From contig DUGW01000216.1 in NCBI GenBank assembly GCA_013331125.1, forward strand, positions 1 to 7,949: a DNA stretch of 7,949 nt. The letters run 5' to 3'. This document shows, one piece after another, positions 1 through 5,364 of this stretch; the stretch's first letter is position 1; the number at the start of each line of letters is the position of its first letter. The notes under the pieces are model-generated. The model had not been told where the DNA came from. It worked only from the letters and a program-made list of their open reading frames with translations, and made no database searches. A program made the position numbers and the translations under genes. This stretch comes from Candidatus Woesearchaeota archaeon (lineage in GTDB: Archaea; Nanoarchaeota; Nanoarchaeia; Woesearchaeales; UBA11576).

Positions 1-1
1 G

Positions 2-265
2 ATAGATGAGGGTTACGATACAGACTTTGACGGCTTCACTTCCTGTAATGGTGATTGCAATGACACCAACGGAGCCATAAACCCTAACGTTACAGAACTA
101 TGTAATTTCGTAGATGATAACTGCAACTTCCAGATAGATGAGGGCTTTGACACTGACTTTGATACATACACTACCTGTGGCGGCGACTGCAATGACACCA
201 ACTCAGCGATACATCCGGGCGCCACTGAGACCTGTAACTTGGTCGATGACAACTGCAACATCCTG
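2..265 (+). repeat. two tandem 132-bp units encoding MopE-like 44-aa repeats
   Basis: Units 2-133 and 134-265 encode the pattern I-D-E-G-(YF)-D-T-D-F-D, two Cys, D-T-N-x-A-I, then C-N-x-V-D-D-N-C-N. A third unit begins at 266 (V-D-E-G-F) and breaks down. This matches the 'putative metal-binding' repeat of MopE-type proteins, normally written with Asp where this protein has Asn (CDG-VDNDCDG, GDCDDTN). The repeat probably extends upstream of the window. Confidence 0.8.
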
Positions 266-2434
266 GTGGATGAGGGATTCACTAATGAGACTTGCCAGTA
301 TACCTGCTTAGGTTATGGCTTTGTCTGGACCTTCAATGGTGGCTCTCTCAACTGCTGCGGTAACAATCTCTTTGAGGATAGTCCTTACGAGATTGTCGAG
401 ACCTCCTGCCTTGATGGCAATGACAATGACTGTGATGGCTTGGTGGATCTGCTGGATTCTGACTGTCCTGACACCTATCCGCCTAAGATATACATCATCA
501 CTCCTTCAAATGGCTCTTCTTTCAACCAGACCCAGTCTGTCTTCATCAGTGTTAACGTGACTGATGAGACCTATGTCTCTCAGGTGAATGTGACAGTATC
601 CATACCCTCTGATGGCACTCAGGACCTGGTCCTCTCCTACAACGCAGGCACTGGTCTTTGGGACACTACCTTCACTACCACTTACAACATCGGCCAGTAT
701 GACTTCACTGTCACTGCCTCTGATAACTCGAGCAACACTGCTACTGCTGATGGTCACTTCGATGTGGTTGATGTGACTCCGCCTCTCCTCATAGGTGCCT
801 CTCCATTGTCAGGCCTCTATGCTGTGAATTCCTCTCTCACCTTCTCGGTGAATGTGACTGATCCTTACCAGGAGAACACTGACTCTGTCTGGATGGTTGT
901 CACCTTGCCCGACACCTCGACAGTAACTCTTCCGATGGTCTTGAATGCTTCAGGCCTGTATACTGTTCCTTTCATCCCTGGCCAGACTGGCATCTATAAT
1001 ACAGTGTTCTATGCGAATGATACCTCTGGCAACACTGCCTCTGTCTCAGGCAACCTGACTGCCACTGTCTACCCGACTGCGCACATAACCGCTCCTCTTG
1101 ATGGGACTCTGTTCTATCAGAATGATACGATAAATTTCACCAGCACAGCCTCTGATCCTGATGGTTCCATCGTCAGCTATCATTGGGTTTCTGATCTTGA
1201 CGGCACGCTGAGTTCCGGCCAGAACTTCAGCTTTGCAAACCTGTCTGTAGGCAACCATACGATAACATTGACTGTGACTGACAATCTGGGTGCTATAGGC
1301 ACAGATTCGATAAACGTCCTTGTCGCCTTGAATACCTCTCCTACTGTCCAGATAATAAGTCCTGTCGACAACGCATCATTCTTCACCTCTGATGTCATAA
1401 GTTTCCTTGGTCAAGCATTTGATGATGGTTTCATCACTTCAGTGCTTTGGGTCTCCAGTATCTCTGGTAACCTTTCCACCAGTCTCTCGTTCAGCCAGTC
1501 ATTACCTGCCGGCACCCATGTCATAACCTTGTACGTGACTGACAATGATAATAATACTGTCTGGGATTCCTTAATTATAACAGTCCGTGTCTCTTCTGCT
1601 CCGCCTGGTGGCGGTGGCGGTGGCGGTGGAGCTGTTGCTCCTGCAGCAGAGGTCGTCGAGGAGGTCGAGTTGCCTCCTGAAGAAGAGCTTCCTGTAGAGG
1701 AATTGCCTCTTGAACCTGAACGCTGCATCGCTGATGGTGTCTGTGAGCCCGACTGTGCTCCTCCTGACCCTGACTGCAGGCTGCGTGAGGAGCTCCGAGT
1801 GGAGATTGAGGATTATGTCCGTGATTTCAATATCTTTGACAGCCGTGCAGACATGCGTGTGCGTGTCGAGAATACCGGCGAGGTTCCTTTGGGCAATATC
1901 CAGTTGAGGATAAGCCCTGAAGAGCTCTTTGAGGATATGGATGTCTCTGTAGGTTATCTTCCTCCTGGCGGCTCGAGGACTGTTGATGTCCCTCTGCGTG
2001 CTGATATCTGCGAGAAGGATGATTATGTGAACGTCCCTCAGCAGTTAGAGATTGAGGCAGAGGCTTCTTCAGGCGGCGTCTCTGATTCCGACTCTGTGAC
2101 CATGAGGATATCTGGTCCTTCATTCATAGTCAAGCCTAAGCAGAAGGGCGATGATATCTTTGTATGCATAGCCTTTAATAATCTTGATGAGCCTCGCAGG
2201 TCTCAGCTTGAGATCGAGTTTGATCTCTCGAAAGAGGCTTCTGAGGGTATTGTTGATTATTTCACCCCTCTGACTGCTGATGCTGATTCGATAATGGTCA
2301 TTACTAAAGAATATGGTGTCGGCAGCCTTCCAAGAGGTAATTTCGATGCCAGGGCCCGGTTGTTTGAAGGAGGCAAGCTCTTTGATGAGAGCTATGTAAT
2401 TGAGGAGGACAGGGCCTCTCTCACATTGAGGTAG
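2..2434 (+). CDS. large secreted surface protein with MopE-like, Ig-like and PKD domains (5' end missing)
   Basis: The frame is open from the first base, so the gene starts upstream; 810 residues are visible. Order: two 44-residue MopE-type Cys/Asp repeats (1-88), the start of a third (89 on), a last half motif LDGNDNDCDGLVD (137-149), two Ig-like domains (about 160-257 and 258-356), two PKD-like domains (about 357-442 and 445-530; DPDGSIVSYHW is typical), a Gly8 linker (536-543), an acidic Glu/Pro stretch (550-573), the Cys motif CIADGVCEPDCAPPDPDC (575-592), and a beta-rich 218-residue C-terminal region resembling CARDB/NEW3 adhesion modules. N-x-S/T sequons are frequent up to the Gly linker, which fits an N-glycosylated outer-surface protein. 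No C-terminal membrane segment is visible, so anchoring is either N-terminal, outside the window, or non-covalent. Role inferred: surface adhesion or envelope protein. A TTG at 239 lies inside the third repeat sequence and is not the start. Confidence 0.85.
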   Translation: MDEGYDTDFDGFTSCNGDCNDTNGAINPNVTELCNFVDDNCNFQIDEGFDTDFDTYTTCGGDCNDTNSAIHPGATETCNLVDDNCNILVDEGFTNETCQYTCLGYGFVWTFNGGSLNCCGNNLFEDSPYEIVETSCLDGNDNDCDGLVDLLDSDCPDTYPPKIYIITPSNGSSFNQTQSVFISVNVTDETYVSQVNVTVSIPSDGTQDLVLSYNAGTGLWDTTFTTTYNIGQYDFTVTASDNSSNTATADGHFDVVDVTPPLLIGASPLSGLYAVNSSLTFSVNVTDPYQENTDSVWMVVTLPDTSTVTLPMVLNASGLYTVPFIPGQTGIYNTVFYANDTSGNTASVSGNLTATVYPTAHITAPLDGTLFYQNDTINFTSTASDPDGSIVSYHWVSDLDGTLSSGQNFSFANLSVGNHTITLTVTDNLGAIGTDSINVLVALNTSPTVQIISPVDNASFFTSDVISFLGQAFDDGFITSVLWVSSISGNLSTSLSFSQSLPAGTHVITLYVTDNDNNTVWDSLIITVRVSSAPPGGGGGGGGAVAPAAEVVEEVELPPEEELPVEELPLEPERCIADGVCEPDCAPPDPDCRLREELRVEIEDYVRDFNIFDSRADMRVRVENTGEVPLGNIQLRISPEELFEDMDVSVGYLPPGGSRTVDVPLRADICEKDDYVNVPQQLEIEAEASSGGVSDSDSVTMRISGPSFIVKPKQKGDDIFVCIAFNNLDEPRRSQLEIEFDLSKEASEGIVDYFTPLTADADSIMVITKEYGVGSLPRGNFDARARLFEGGKLFDESYVIEEDRASLTLR

Positions 2435-2446
2435 CAGAATTATCCT

Positions 2447-2583
2447 GGAAGAGGTGTTGGCGCCTCTTCCGCAGGCCCATCGATTGACTGTCCTGGCCGT
2501 TAGCGGGGGTCGCCCCACCCGGGGAGGTAGGCCCTTATGATAGATATGTGAAGCCGAGGACCGGCGCCAACACCCGATAGGGT
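2447..2583. ncRNA. unidentified GC-rich structured element, probable ncRNA or structured 3' UTR
   Basis: Between two genes lies a block clearly richer in G+C than its surroundings. A perfect 12-bp stem joins 2453-2464 (GGTGTTGGCGCC) to 2563-2574 (GGCGCCAACACC). Inside it, 2490-2497 pairs with 2553-2561 with one bulged G, and GGGG-TCG-CCCC folds at 2506-2516. The 5' arm can instead form a local 8-bp hairpin (2447-2454 with 2463-2470), and the last bases of the 3' arm can form ACCC-GATA-GGGT (2572-2583). The two states are exclusive. I looked for and did not find the signatures of 5S rRNA, SRP RNA (GGAA loop with AGCA), RNase P RNA (GAGGAAA) or tRNA. Strand is uncertain: on plus it follows the surface-protein stop by 12 nt; on minus a TATA-like run lies at 2616-2628. 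Confidence 0.5.
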
Positions 2584-2615
2584 TAAGCACTGGTCAGAAC
2601 CTGAGGAGACACAAC

Positions 2616-2624
2616 ATTTAAAAA
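2616..2624 (+). promoter_or_regulatory. TATA box for the coiled-coil gene
   Basis: ATTTAAAAA lies 38 to 46 nt before the chosen start at 2663, with GGAGGTG at 2650-2656 between. The motif is near-symmetric and could also serve minus-strand transcription into the structured block. Confidence 0.5.
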
Positions 2625-2662
2625 CAAAAACCACGTGGATTCGATAAAAGGAGGTGTATGGC

Positions 2663-3211
2663 TTGTTTATTTTCGGGATTGACATTCCATTGGTTGAGCT
2701 CTTCCTAGTTGTTACTATTGTCACCGTCATCTCCTTTTCGTTGATTGTCTATATCATCATCCGTATGCGTCAGATCAACAAGAAGCTTGACAAGATCTAT
2801 GAGGATGAGGTCCGTGAGCTCAGGACTTTCCAGGAGTTCCGTGAGGATGCTGAGGAGATCCGCAGGGACGCTTCCAAGGAACTTCAGACCCTTAATGTTG
2901 TCAAGGCTGAATTGAACGAGCTTCTTCAGGATGAACGCAAGGAGCTTGCTTCTCTCCAGGCCATCAAGGATCTTGAGGAGAAGATCGAGAAGGAGGAGAA
3001 GAAGCTTTCCTCTGCTCCAAGGTCTCGCAGTGCTCCTAAGATTGTGAAGCATGCCCGTAAGAAGACCAAGAAAGCCATCAAGACTGCGAAGAAGAATACC
3101 AGGAAGGCTAAGGTCGACGCCCAGAGACGCCTCACCAGCATCAAGAAAGGTAAGGTGAAGACTGTCAGGAAAGCCAAGAAGCTAATCAAGCATCTCAAGA
3201 AGAACAATTGA
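2663..3211 (+). CDS. membrane-anchored coiled-coil protein with a Lys/Arg-rich tail
   Basis: 182 residues. Start: TTG at 2663 sits 6 nt after GGAGGTG (2650-2656). The in-frame GTG at 2654 lies inside that ribosome site, and the ATG at 2658 is in another frame and stops after 16 codons. One hydrophobic membrane segment spans about residues 9-33, followed by basic RMRQINKK, which favours the rest being cytoplasmic. Residues about 36-105 are charged and heptad-like, with many Glu/Lys/Leu, consistent with a coiled coil. From about 117 the protein is strongly basic and almost free of acid residues (KKTKKAIKTAKKNTRKAK and similar), like histone H1 tails. No family is recognised. Inference: it tethers nucleic acid, ribosomes or an acidic partner at the membrane. 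Confidence 0.75.
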   Translation: MFIFGIDIPLVELFLVVTIVTVISFSLIVYIIIRMRQINKKLDKIYEDEVRELRTFQEFREDAEEIRRDASKELQTLNVVKAELNELLQDERKELASLQAIKDLEEKIEKEEKKLSSAPRSRSAPKIVKHARKKTKKAIKTAKKNTRKAKVDAQRRLTSIKKGKVKTVRKAKKLIKHLKKNN

Positions 3212-3262
3212 ATCCTTTTTCTTTGATTATGGTGTGGCTTTGCAGGCTTATCCCCCAAAACT

Positions 3263-3270
3263 ACTTAAAC
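3263..3270 (+). promoter_or_regulatory. TATA-like box for the C/D box RNA
   Basis: ACTTAAAC lies about 20 to 28 nt upstream of the start of the structured RNA near 3287, the normal archaeal spacing. No open reading frame with a ribosome site follows it before 3477. Confidence 0.45.
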
Positions 3271-3286
3271 AACCTCTCCCTCTCGT

Positions 3287-3385
3287 GTCCTGGACACTGA
3301 GAAGTCCTGTGATGTGCCTATGCATATGCATACTCAAATCTGAGCACAAGCGAGGAAGATTGACGGGCGAGCTGAGGACTTCTCT
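3287..3385 (+). ncRNA. candidate C/D box sRNA, predicted to guide 2'-O-methylation of 16S C1402
   Basis: A perfect 10-bp terminal stem pairs 3299-3308 (GAGAAGTCCT) with 3375-3384 (AGGACTTCTC). Just inside it are box C GTGATGT (3309-3315; consensus RTGATGA) and box D CTGA (3372-3375). A second CTGA at 3340-3343 can be D', and GCGAGGA (3350-3356) a degenerate C'. Upstream of box D, TTGACGGGCG (3360-3369) is complementary to the universally conserved 16S segment CGCCCGTCAA (E. coli 1400-1409). The fifth base upstream of box D, G3367, pairs with C1402, so by the N+5 rule that residue would be methylated. The D' guide (upstream of 3340) has no target I can name. A short GTGTC-CTG-GACAC hairpin (3286-3298) precedes the stem. 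The C to D' spacing (24 nt) and the long terminal stem are unusual for archaeal C/D RNAs. Confidence 0.6.
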
Positions 3386-3402
3386 TCTTTTCATCTTTCT
3401 TC
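3381..3402 (+). terminator. T-rich termination tract after the C/D RNA
   Basis: A pyrimidine run with repeated T clusters directly follows the 3' strand of the terminal stem, fitting archaeal oligo-T termination. The remainder, to the TATA box at 3435, shows nothing else. Confidence 0.4.
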
Positions 3403-3434
3403 TATGTGCCTGTTTTGCTCTGTAACCCAAAACT

Positions 3435-3442
3435 CTTATAAA
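3435..3442 (+). promoter_or_regulatory. TATA box for the small PC4-like gene
   Basis: CTTATAAA lies 41 to 48 nt upstream of the ATG at 3483, with AGGAGGT (3468-3474) between, giving a short leader of about 20 nt. Confidence 0.6.
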
Positions 3443-3482
3443 CCACCTCTTTCCCCAACAGCCTGTTAGGAGGTACATGAAA

Positions 3483-3716
3483 ATGCCGTTTGATCCAAAT
3501 CTAGACAAGGATATTTGGTCAGAATCCATTGATTTTGACAAGACAAAGATAACTGTGGCTGTCAAGTCTTATAATGATGGTCCTAAGAAGCTTCAGATAG
3601 GCCGTGAGAACAGGCGTGCTGATGGTGAGGCTTCTTTTGCTAAGCTTGGGCGGATGACCAAGGAAGAGGCTGAGGCTGTCCTTCCTTTGTTCCAGAAGGC
3701 TTTAGAACATATGTAG
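3483..3716 (+). CDS. small PC4/YdbC-like (possible single-strand nucleic acid binding) protein
   Basis: 77 residues from the ATG at 3483, which is 8 nt after AGGAGGT (3468-3474). An in-frame ATG at 3477 is only 2 nt from that site and is less likely, though it would add just two residues. The sequence has a beta-strand-rich centre (TKITVAVKSYNDGPKKLQIG), a basic turn (RENRR), then FAKLGRMTKEEAEAVLPLFQ, an amphipathic helix. This strand-strand-helix pattern with an aromatic residue before GPKKLQI recalls PC4/YdbC-like proteins that bind single-stranded DNA or RNA as dimers. The assignment is by eye and tentative; a conserved DPANN protein of unknown function is the alternative. It has its own TATA box and an AT-rich 3' flank. 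Confidence 0.75.
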   Translation: MPFDPNLDKDIWSESIDFDKTKITVAVKSYNDGPKKLQIGRENRRADGEASFAKLGRMTKEEAEAVLPLFQKALEHM

Positions 3717-3753
3717 ATTATTATATGCATATGTAAATTATTTCTTGCTAACA

Positions 3754-3778
3754 TTTATAAATAAAGCGTTATATATAT
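3754..3778 (+). promoter_or_regulatory. TATA region for the lipoprotein gene
   Basis: Two candidates lie close together: TTTATAAATA (3754-3763) and ATATATAT (3771-3778), 45 to 54 and 30 to 37 nt before the ATG at 3808. With GGGGGTG at 3796-3802 acting as ribosome site, the upstream box leaves room for a leader. Confidence 0.5.
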
Positions 3779-3807
3779 TGTCTAAAGCAATTTCCGGGGG
3801 TGTTTGG

Positions 3808-4452
3808 ATGAAAAGATTAGCTATTATACTTGTTTTGGCGATTCTTGTCTTGGCTTCTGGCTGTAGTTATTATAGGGCTAAGAAGGCTGAGAAAGAAGGC
3901 TATGAGCAGCTTGAGCAGGTGCAGGCCCAAGCTGATGAGATGCAGAAACAGATGGCCACTACGACCAAGGCTATGCAGCAGACACAGCAGCAAGCCCAGC
4001 AGCAGGCTCAACAGCAGGAGCAGACCCGCACCTATCAGGCTGCGCCTGAAGAAGATGAGCCTGAGACCTATTCTGTAGCTACCGCTGATGGTGGTGAGAC
4101 TGTCGGCTTCCAGAAGCTTGGCACTCAGTACAGGACCAAGGATGCCACTGAACGTTGTGATCTTGATCAGCCTTTCTCTTGCATGTCTTACGTCGCAAGT
4201 GAGGGTCGTGTTGACATAACTCTCAAGTACCTTGCTTATGCTGGTATGGTCAAGGAGGTCGCTCTTTACTTGAATGGTGATAAGTGTGATCCTCCGGCTC
4301 CAAGCATCGAGCCTGGTAGGAAGCAGGCATATACCTGTTATGCTGATGAGTCTGGTGACCAGCTTAGGGCATCTCTAGAGGTTGAGTATTACGAGTCCCT
4401 GAAGAAGGCCAACATGAAGAGCACAGGCACTATTGTCGCTAACTGGGAATAA
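3808..4452 (+). CDS. Gln-rich envelope lipoprotein with a pilin-like C-terminal domain
   Basis: 214 residues. Start is the ATG at 3808, 5 nt after GGGGGTG; a longer frame to 3745 would destroy the signal peptide. Residues 1-18 are a short positive-hydrophobic signal ending LVLASG before Cys19, an acceptable lipobox, so the protein is likely lipid-anchored outside the membrane. Residues about 24-73 form a charged then Gln/Ala-rich coiled coil (QQTQQQAQQQAQQQEQT), followed by an acidic linker. The C-terminal part (about 97-214) has four Cys in the order RCDLDQPFSC, GDKC, YTC and alternating beta strands ending in an aromatic-rich VEYYESL. That layout resembles the C-terminal domain of archaeal pilin-like proteins in DPANN genomes (from memory). 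Partner unknown; monocistronic, with its own TATA box and terminator. Confidence 0.8.
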   Translation: MKRLAIILVLAILVLASGCSYYRAKKAEKEGYEQLEQVQAQADEMQKQMATTTKAMQQTQQQAQQQAQQQEQTRTYQAAPEEDEPETYSVATADGGETVGFQKLGTQYRTKDATERCDLDQPFSCMSYVASEGRVDITLKYLAYAGMVKEVALYLNGDKCDPPAPSIEPGRKQAYTCYADESGDQLRASLEVEYYESLKKANMKSTGTIVANWE

Positions 4453-4480
4453 GTTTCCCAAATATTTTTCATTTTATTGT
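4444..4480 (+). terminator. hairpin plus T-run terminator of the lipoprotein gene
   Basis: TGGGAA (4444-4449) pairs with TTCCCA (4455-4460), with the TAA stop inside the 5-nt loop, followed by AATATTTTTCATTTTATTG. This is an intrinsic-type layout, less usual in archaea, where T runs alone often suffice. From 4481 to 4593 the intergenic sequence is AT-rich and I see no gene or structure in it. Confidence 0.5.
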
Positions 4481-4593
4481 TTCGATTTCTTCGTAGATTT
4501 TCCGACTGTTTTTGATTTCCTTGGAAATACTCTACTTTGGATAGTAATATGTTCATCTATTGCATAATCCTTCCATATTTACGTCGAGAAGAC

Positions 4594-4600
4594 ATATAAA
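4594..4600 (+). promoter_or_regulatory. TATA box upstream of the tRNA-like module
   Basis: ATATAAA, followed by CCTT exactly as at the tRNA promoter 98 nt downstream (4692-4702). It would start transcription near 4622-4627, just before an A-rich run and the module at 4638. Confidence 0.45.
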
Positions 4601-4637
4601 CCTTGAAAACTAATTTGTTATTGTAAAAAAGAAAAAA

Positions 4638-4669
4638 CTGAGCTGATGCTCAGCAAGACTGACCACGTC
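4638..4669 (+). repeat. partial copy of the tRNA anticodon and variable arms
   Basis: These 32 nt align with 4739-4771 of the tRNA with one gap and three substitutions (29 of 33 columns identical). Both hairpins are kept: CTGAG-CTGATG-CTCAG and GAC-TGACCAC-GTC. The flanks do not match the tRNA: the 5' side is A-rich and the 3' side is AT-rich. No acceptor, D or T arm can be formed. It may be a decayed tandem copy or part of a small RNA made from the TATA box at 4594. Confidence 0.6.
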
Positions 4670-4690
4670 AATAATAGTATGTTGTGGGAA

Positions 4691-4698
4691 TATATAAA
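4691..4698 (+). promoter_or_regulatory. TATA box of the tRNA gene
   Basis: TATATAAA lies 14 to 21 nt before the first tRNA base at 4712, so the primary transcript would begin at or a few bases inside the 5' flank. This is tight spacing but usual for archaeal tRNA genes. Confidence 0.6.
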
Positions 4699-4711
4699 CC
4701 TTTGGTGCAAA

Positions 4712-4823
4712 GGTGCGGTGGCTCAACTCGGTACAGCGCTGAGCTGATGCCTCAGTGAGACAGACCACGTCTCTTGCGGGTTCAAATACGTGAGCCCCCG
4801 CGTGGAAAGTCCCGCCCGCACCG
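4712..4823 (+). tRNA. tRNA with long variable arm, GAT at the anticodon position, and a T-loop intron
   Basis: Acceptor GGTGCGG (4712-4718) pairs perfectly with CCGCACC (4816-4822); G73 is at 4823 and no CCA is encoded. T8 and G9 follow, then a 3-bp D stem (GCT 4721-4723 / AGC 4735-4737) around a loop containing GG. The anticodon stem is CTGAG (4739-4743) / CTCAG (4751-4755) around a 7-nt loop CTGATGC, placing GAT at 4746-4748 after the usual T33. Then comes a long variable arm, GAGAC-AGACCAC-GTCTC (4757-4773). The T stem is GCGGG (4776-4780) with CCCGC (4811-4815); TTCAAA begins the loop and about 23 extra nt separate it from the 3' strand. Long variable arm, 3-bp D stem and G73 point to the serine class, but GAT would read isoleucine codons, and G37 is wrong for a normal Ile tRNA. 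Isotype is therefore open; a pseudogene or non-decoding tRNA-like RNA is possible. Confidence 0.7.
4787..4809 (+). other. probable 23-nt intron in the tRNA T loop (position 59/60)
   Basis: Removing these bases gives a 7-nt T loop TTCAAAT between perfect T-stem strands. The precursor folds in a bulge-helix-bulge-like way: T stem, a 3-bp central helix TTC (4781-4783) / GAA (4805-4807), 3-nt bulges AAA (4784-4786) and AGT (4808-4810), and an intron helix TACG (4787-4790) / CGTG (4801-4804). The central helix is one pair shorter than canonical, so this is a relaxed motif and the ends may shift by 1 or 2 nt. Introns at 59/60 are known in some archaeal tRNAs, processed by the splicing endonuclease. 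Confidence 0.6.
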
Positions 4824-4825
4824 CA

Positions 4826-5299
4826 CTAACTCATGACCTTCACTTCTTCCTCGACCAGCCCGTTCAGTCTCACCAGCACTGTCTTCTCTCCGTCTTTCAG
4901 TGATACTGTGTAGCACTGCGGGCAGTTTCCCAGATAGACATTCTTCACCTTGTACTCGCCAGCTCCGTAATTCCCTGAATTGGCCACTAAGAACGCTTCG
5001 TATATTATCCTGTCTTCTTTCAGATCATCGATATCTACAGGGCAGAGTTTCACCGGGTAGTTCTTCATCACTTTCTCTCCGTCTTTCATCCCTACAAAGC
5101 ATTCGACTATCTCTGCTCCCGGGTATGGCATCTGGAACTCTGACCAGTTTCCGCTCACTTCCTGCTTTCCTATCAGTCCCTCGCTCTTCAGCTTGTCTTT
5201 GAGCCCTACTGTGTATTTGTACCCGTAGATGAATATGAGTGTCGCGAGCATCACCACGACTGCTGCCATTATTATCTTCATGCCTGTCTGGGCTTTCAT
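4826..5299 (-). CDS. small membrane-anchored protein with Cys-containing extracytoplasmic domain
   Basis: 157 residues. Residues about 7-27 are one hydrophobic segment after a Lys-containing N terminus; the remaining 130 residues are probably outside the membrane. Four Cys stand out: VEC near 66, KLC near 87, and the pair NCPQC near 128-131, which could be a disulfide or metal site. The TATA-like stretch at 5318-5331 centres about 25 nt from the ATG at 5299, so the transcript is likely leaderless and that ATG, rather than the one at 5281, is favoured; no ribosome site precedes either. The stop codon lies 2 nt from the discriminator base of the convergent tRNA. No family recognised; the last 40 residues are beta-rich. 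Function unknown. Confidence 0.75.
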   Translation of the reverse strand: MKAQTGMKIIMAAVVVMLATLIFIYGYKYTVGLKDKLKSEGLIGKQEVSGNWSEFQMPYPGAEIVECFVGMKDGEKVMKNYPVKLCPVDIDDLKEDRIIYEAFLVANSGNYGAGEYKVKNVYLGNCPQCYTVSLKDGEKTVLVRLNGLVEEEVKVMS

Positions 5300-5317
5300 A
5301 TCGCTGTTCCAGGAGCC

Positions 5318-5331
5318 ATAAAATATAAATA
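5318..5331. promoter_or_regulatory. shared AT-rich divergent promoter
   Basis: ATAAAATATAAATA lies between two divergent genes: 19 nt upstream of the minus-strand ATG (5299) and 33 nt upstream of the plus-strand ATG (5365). Overlapping TATA boxes in both directions are the simplest reading and would make the two promoters compete for TBP. Confidence 0.5.
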
Positions 5332-5364
5332 CTATTAATCCCTATGGAGTGGTGGGGTGCTTAT

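Noticed and set aside
1608..1630. GGTGGC microsatellite in the surface gene
   Set aside because: It simply encodes the Gly8 linker; the run is short and in frame, with no sign of phase variation.
2453..2574. 5S rRNA, because the 122-nt length and terminal stem fit
   Set aside because: The conserved 5S loops (CCGAAC with AGUUAAGC, and GUACUG) are absent on both strands.
2120..2590. 156-aa minus-strand frame covering the surface-gene end and the structured block
   Set aside because: It is antisense to a well-supported gene for most of its length, has no ribosome site, and its product shows no domain-like composition.
3344..3370. GCACAAGCG and ATTGACGGG resemble 16S rRNA sense sequence near 910-940
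   Set aside because: The order is reversed relative to 16S and the matches are short; the box C/D layout and antisense match to 1400-1409 explain the segment better.
3234..3425. 63-aa frame across the C/D RNA
   Set aside because: No ribosome site or sensible start; it runs through the terminal stem and T tract and is better explained by the RNA.
4638..4669. C/D box sRNA, from CTGA and TGATG motifs in the module
   Set aside because: No terminal stem flanks the motifs and the D' to C' spacing would be only 2 nt; the match to the tRNA arms is the better explanation.
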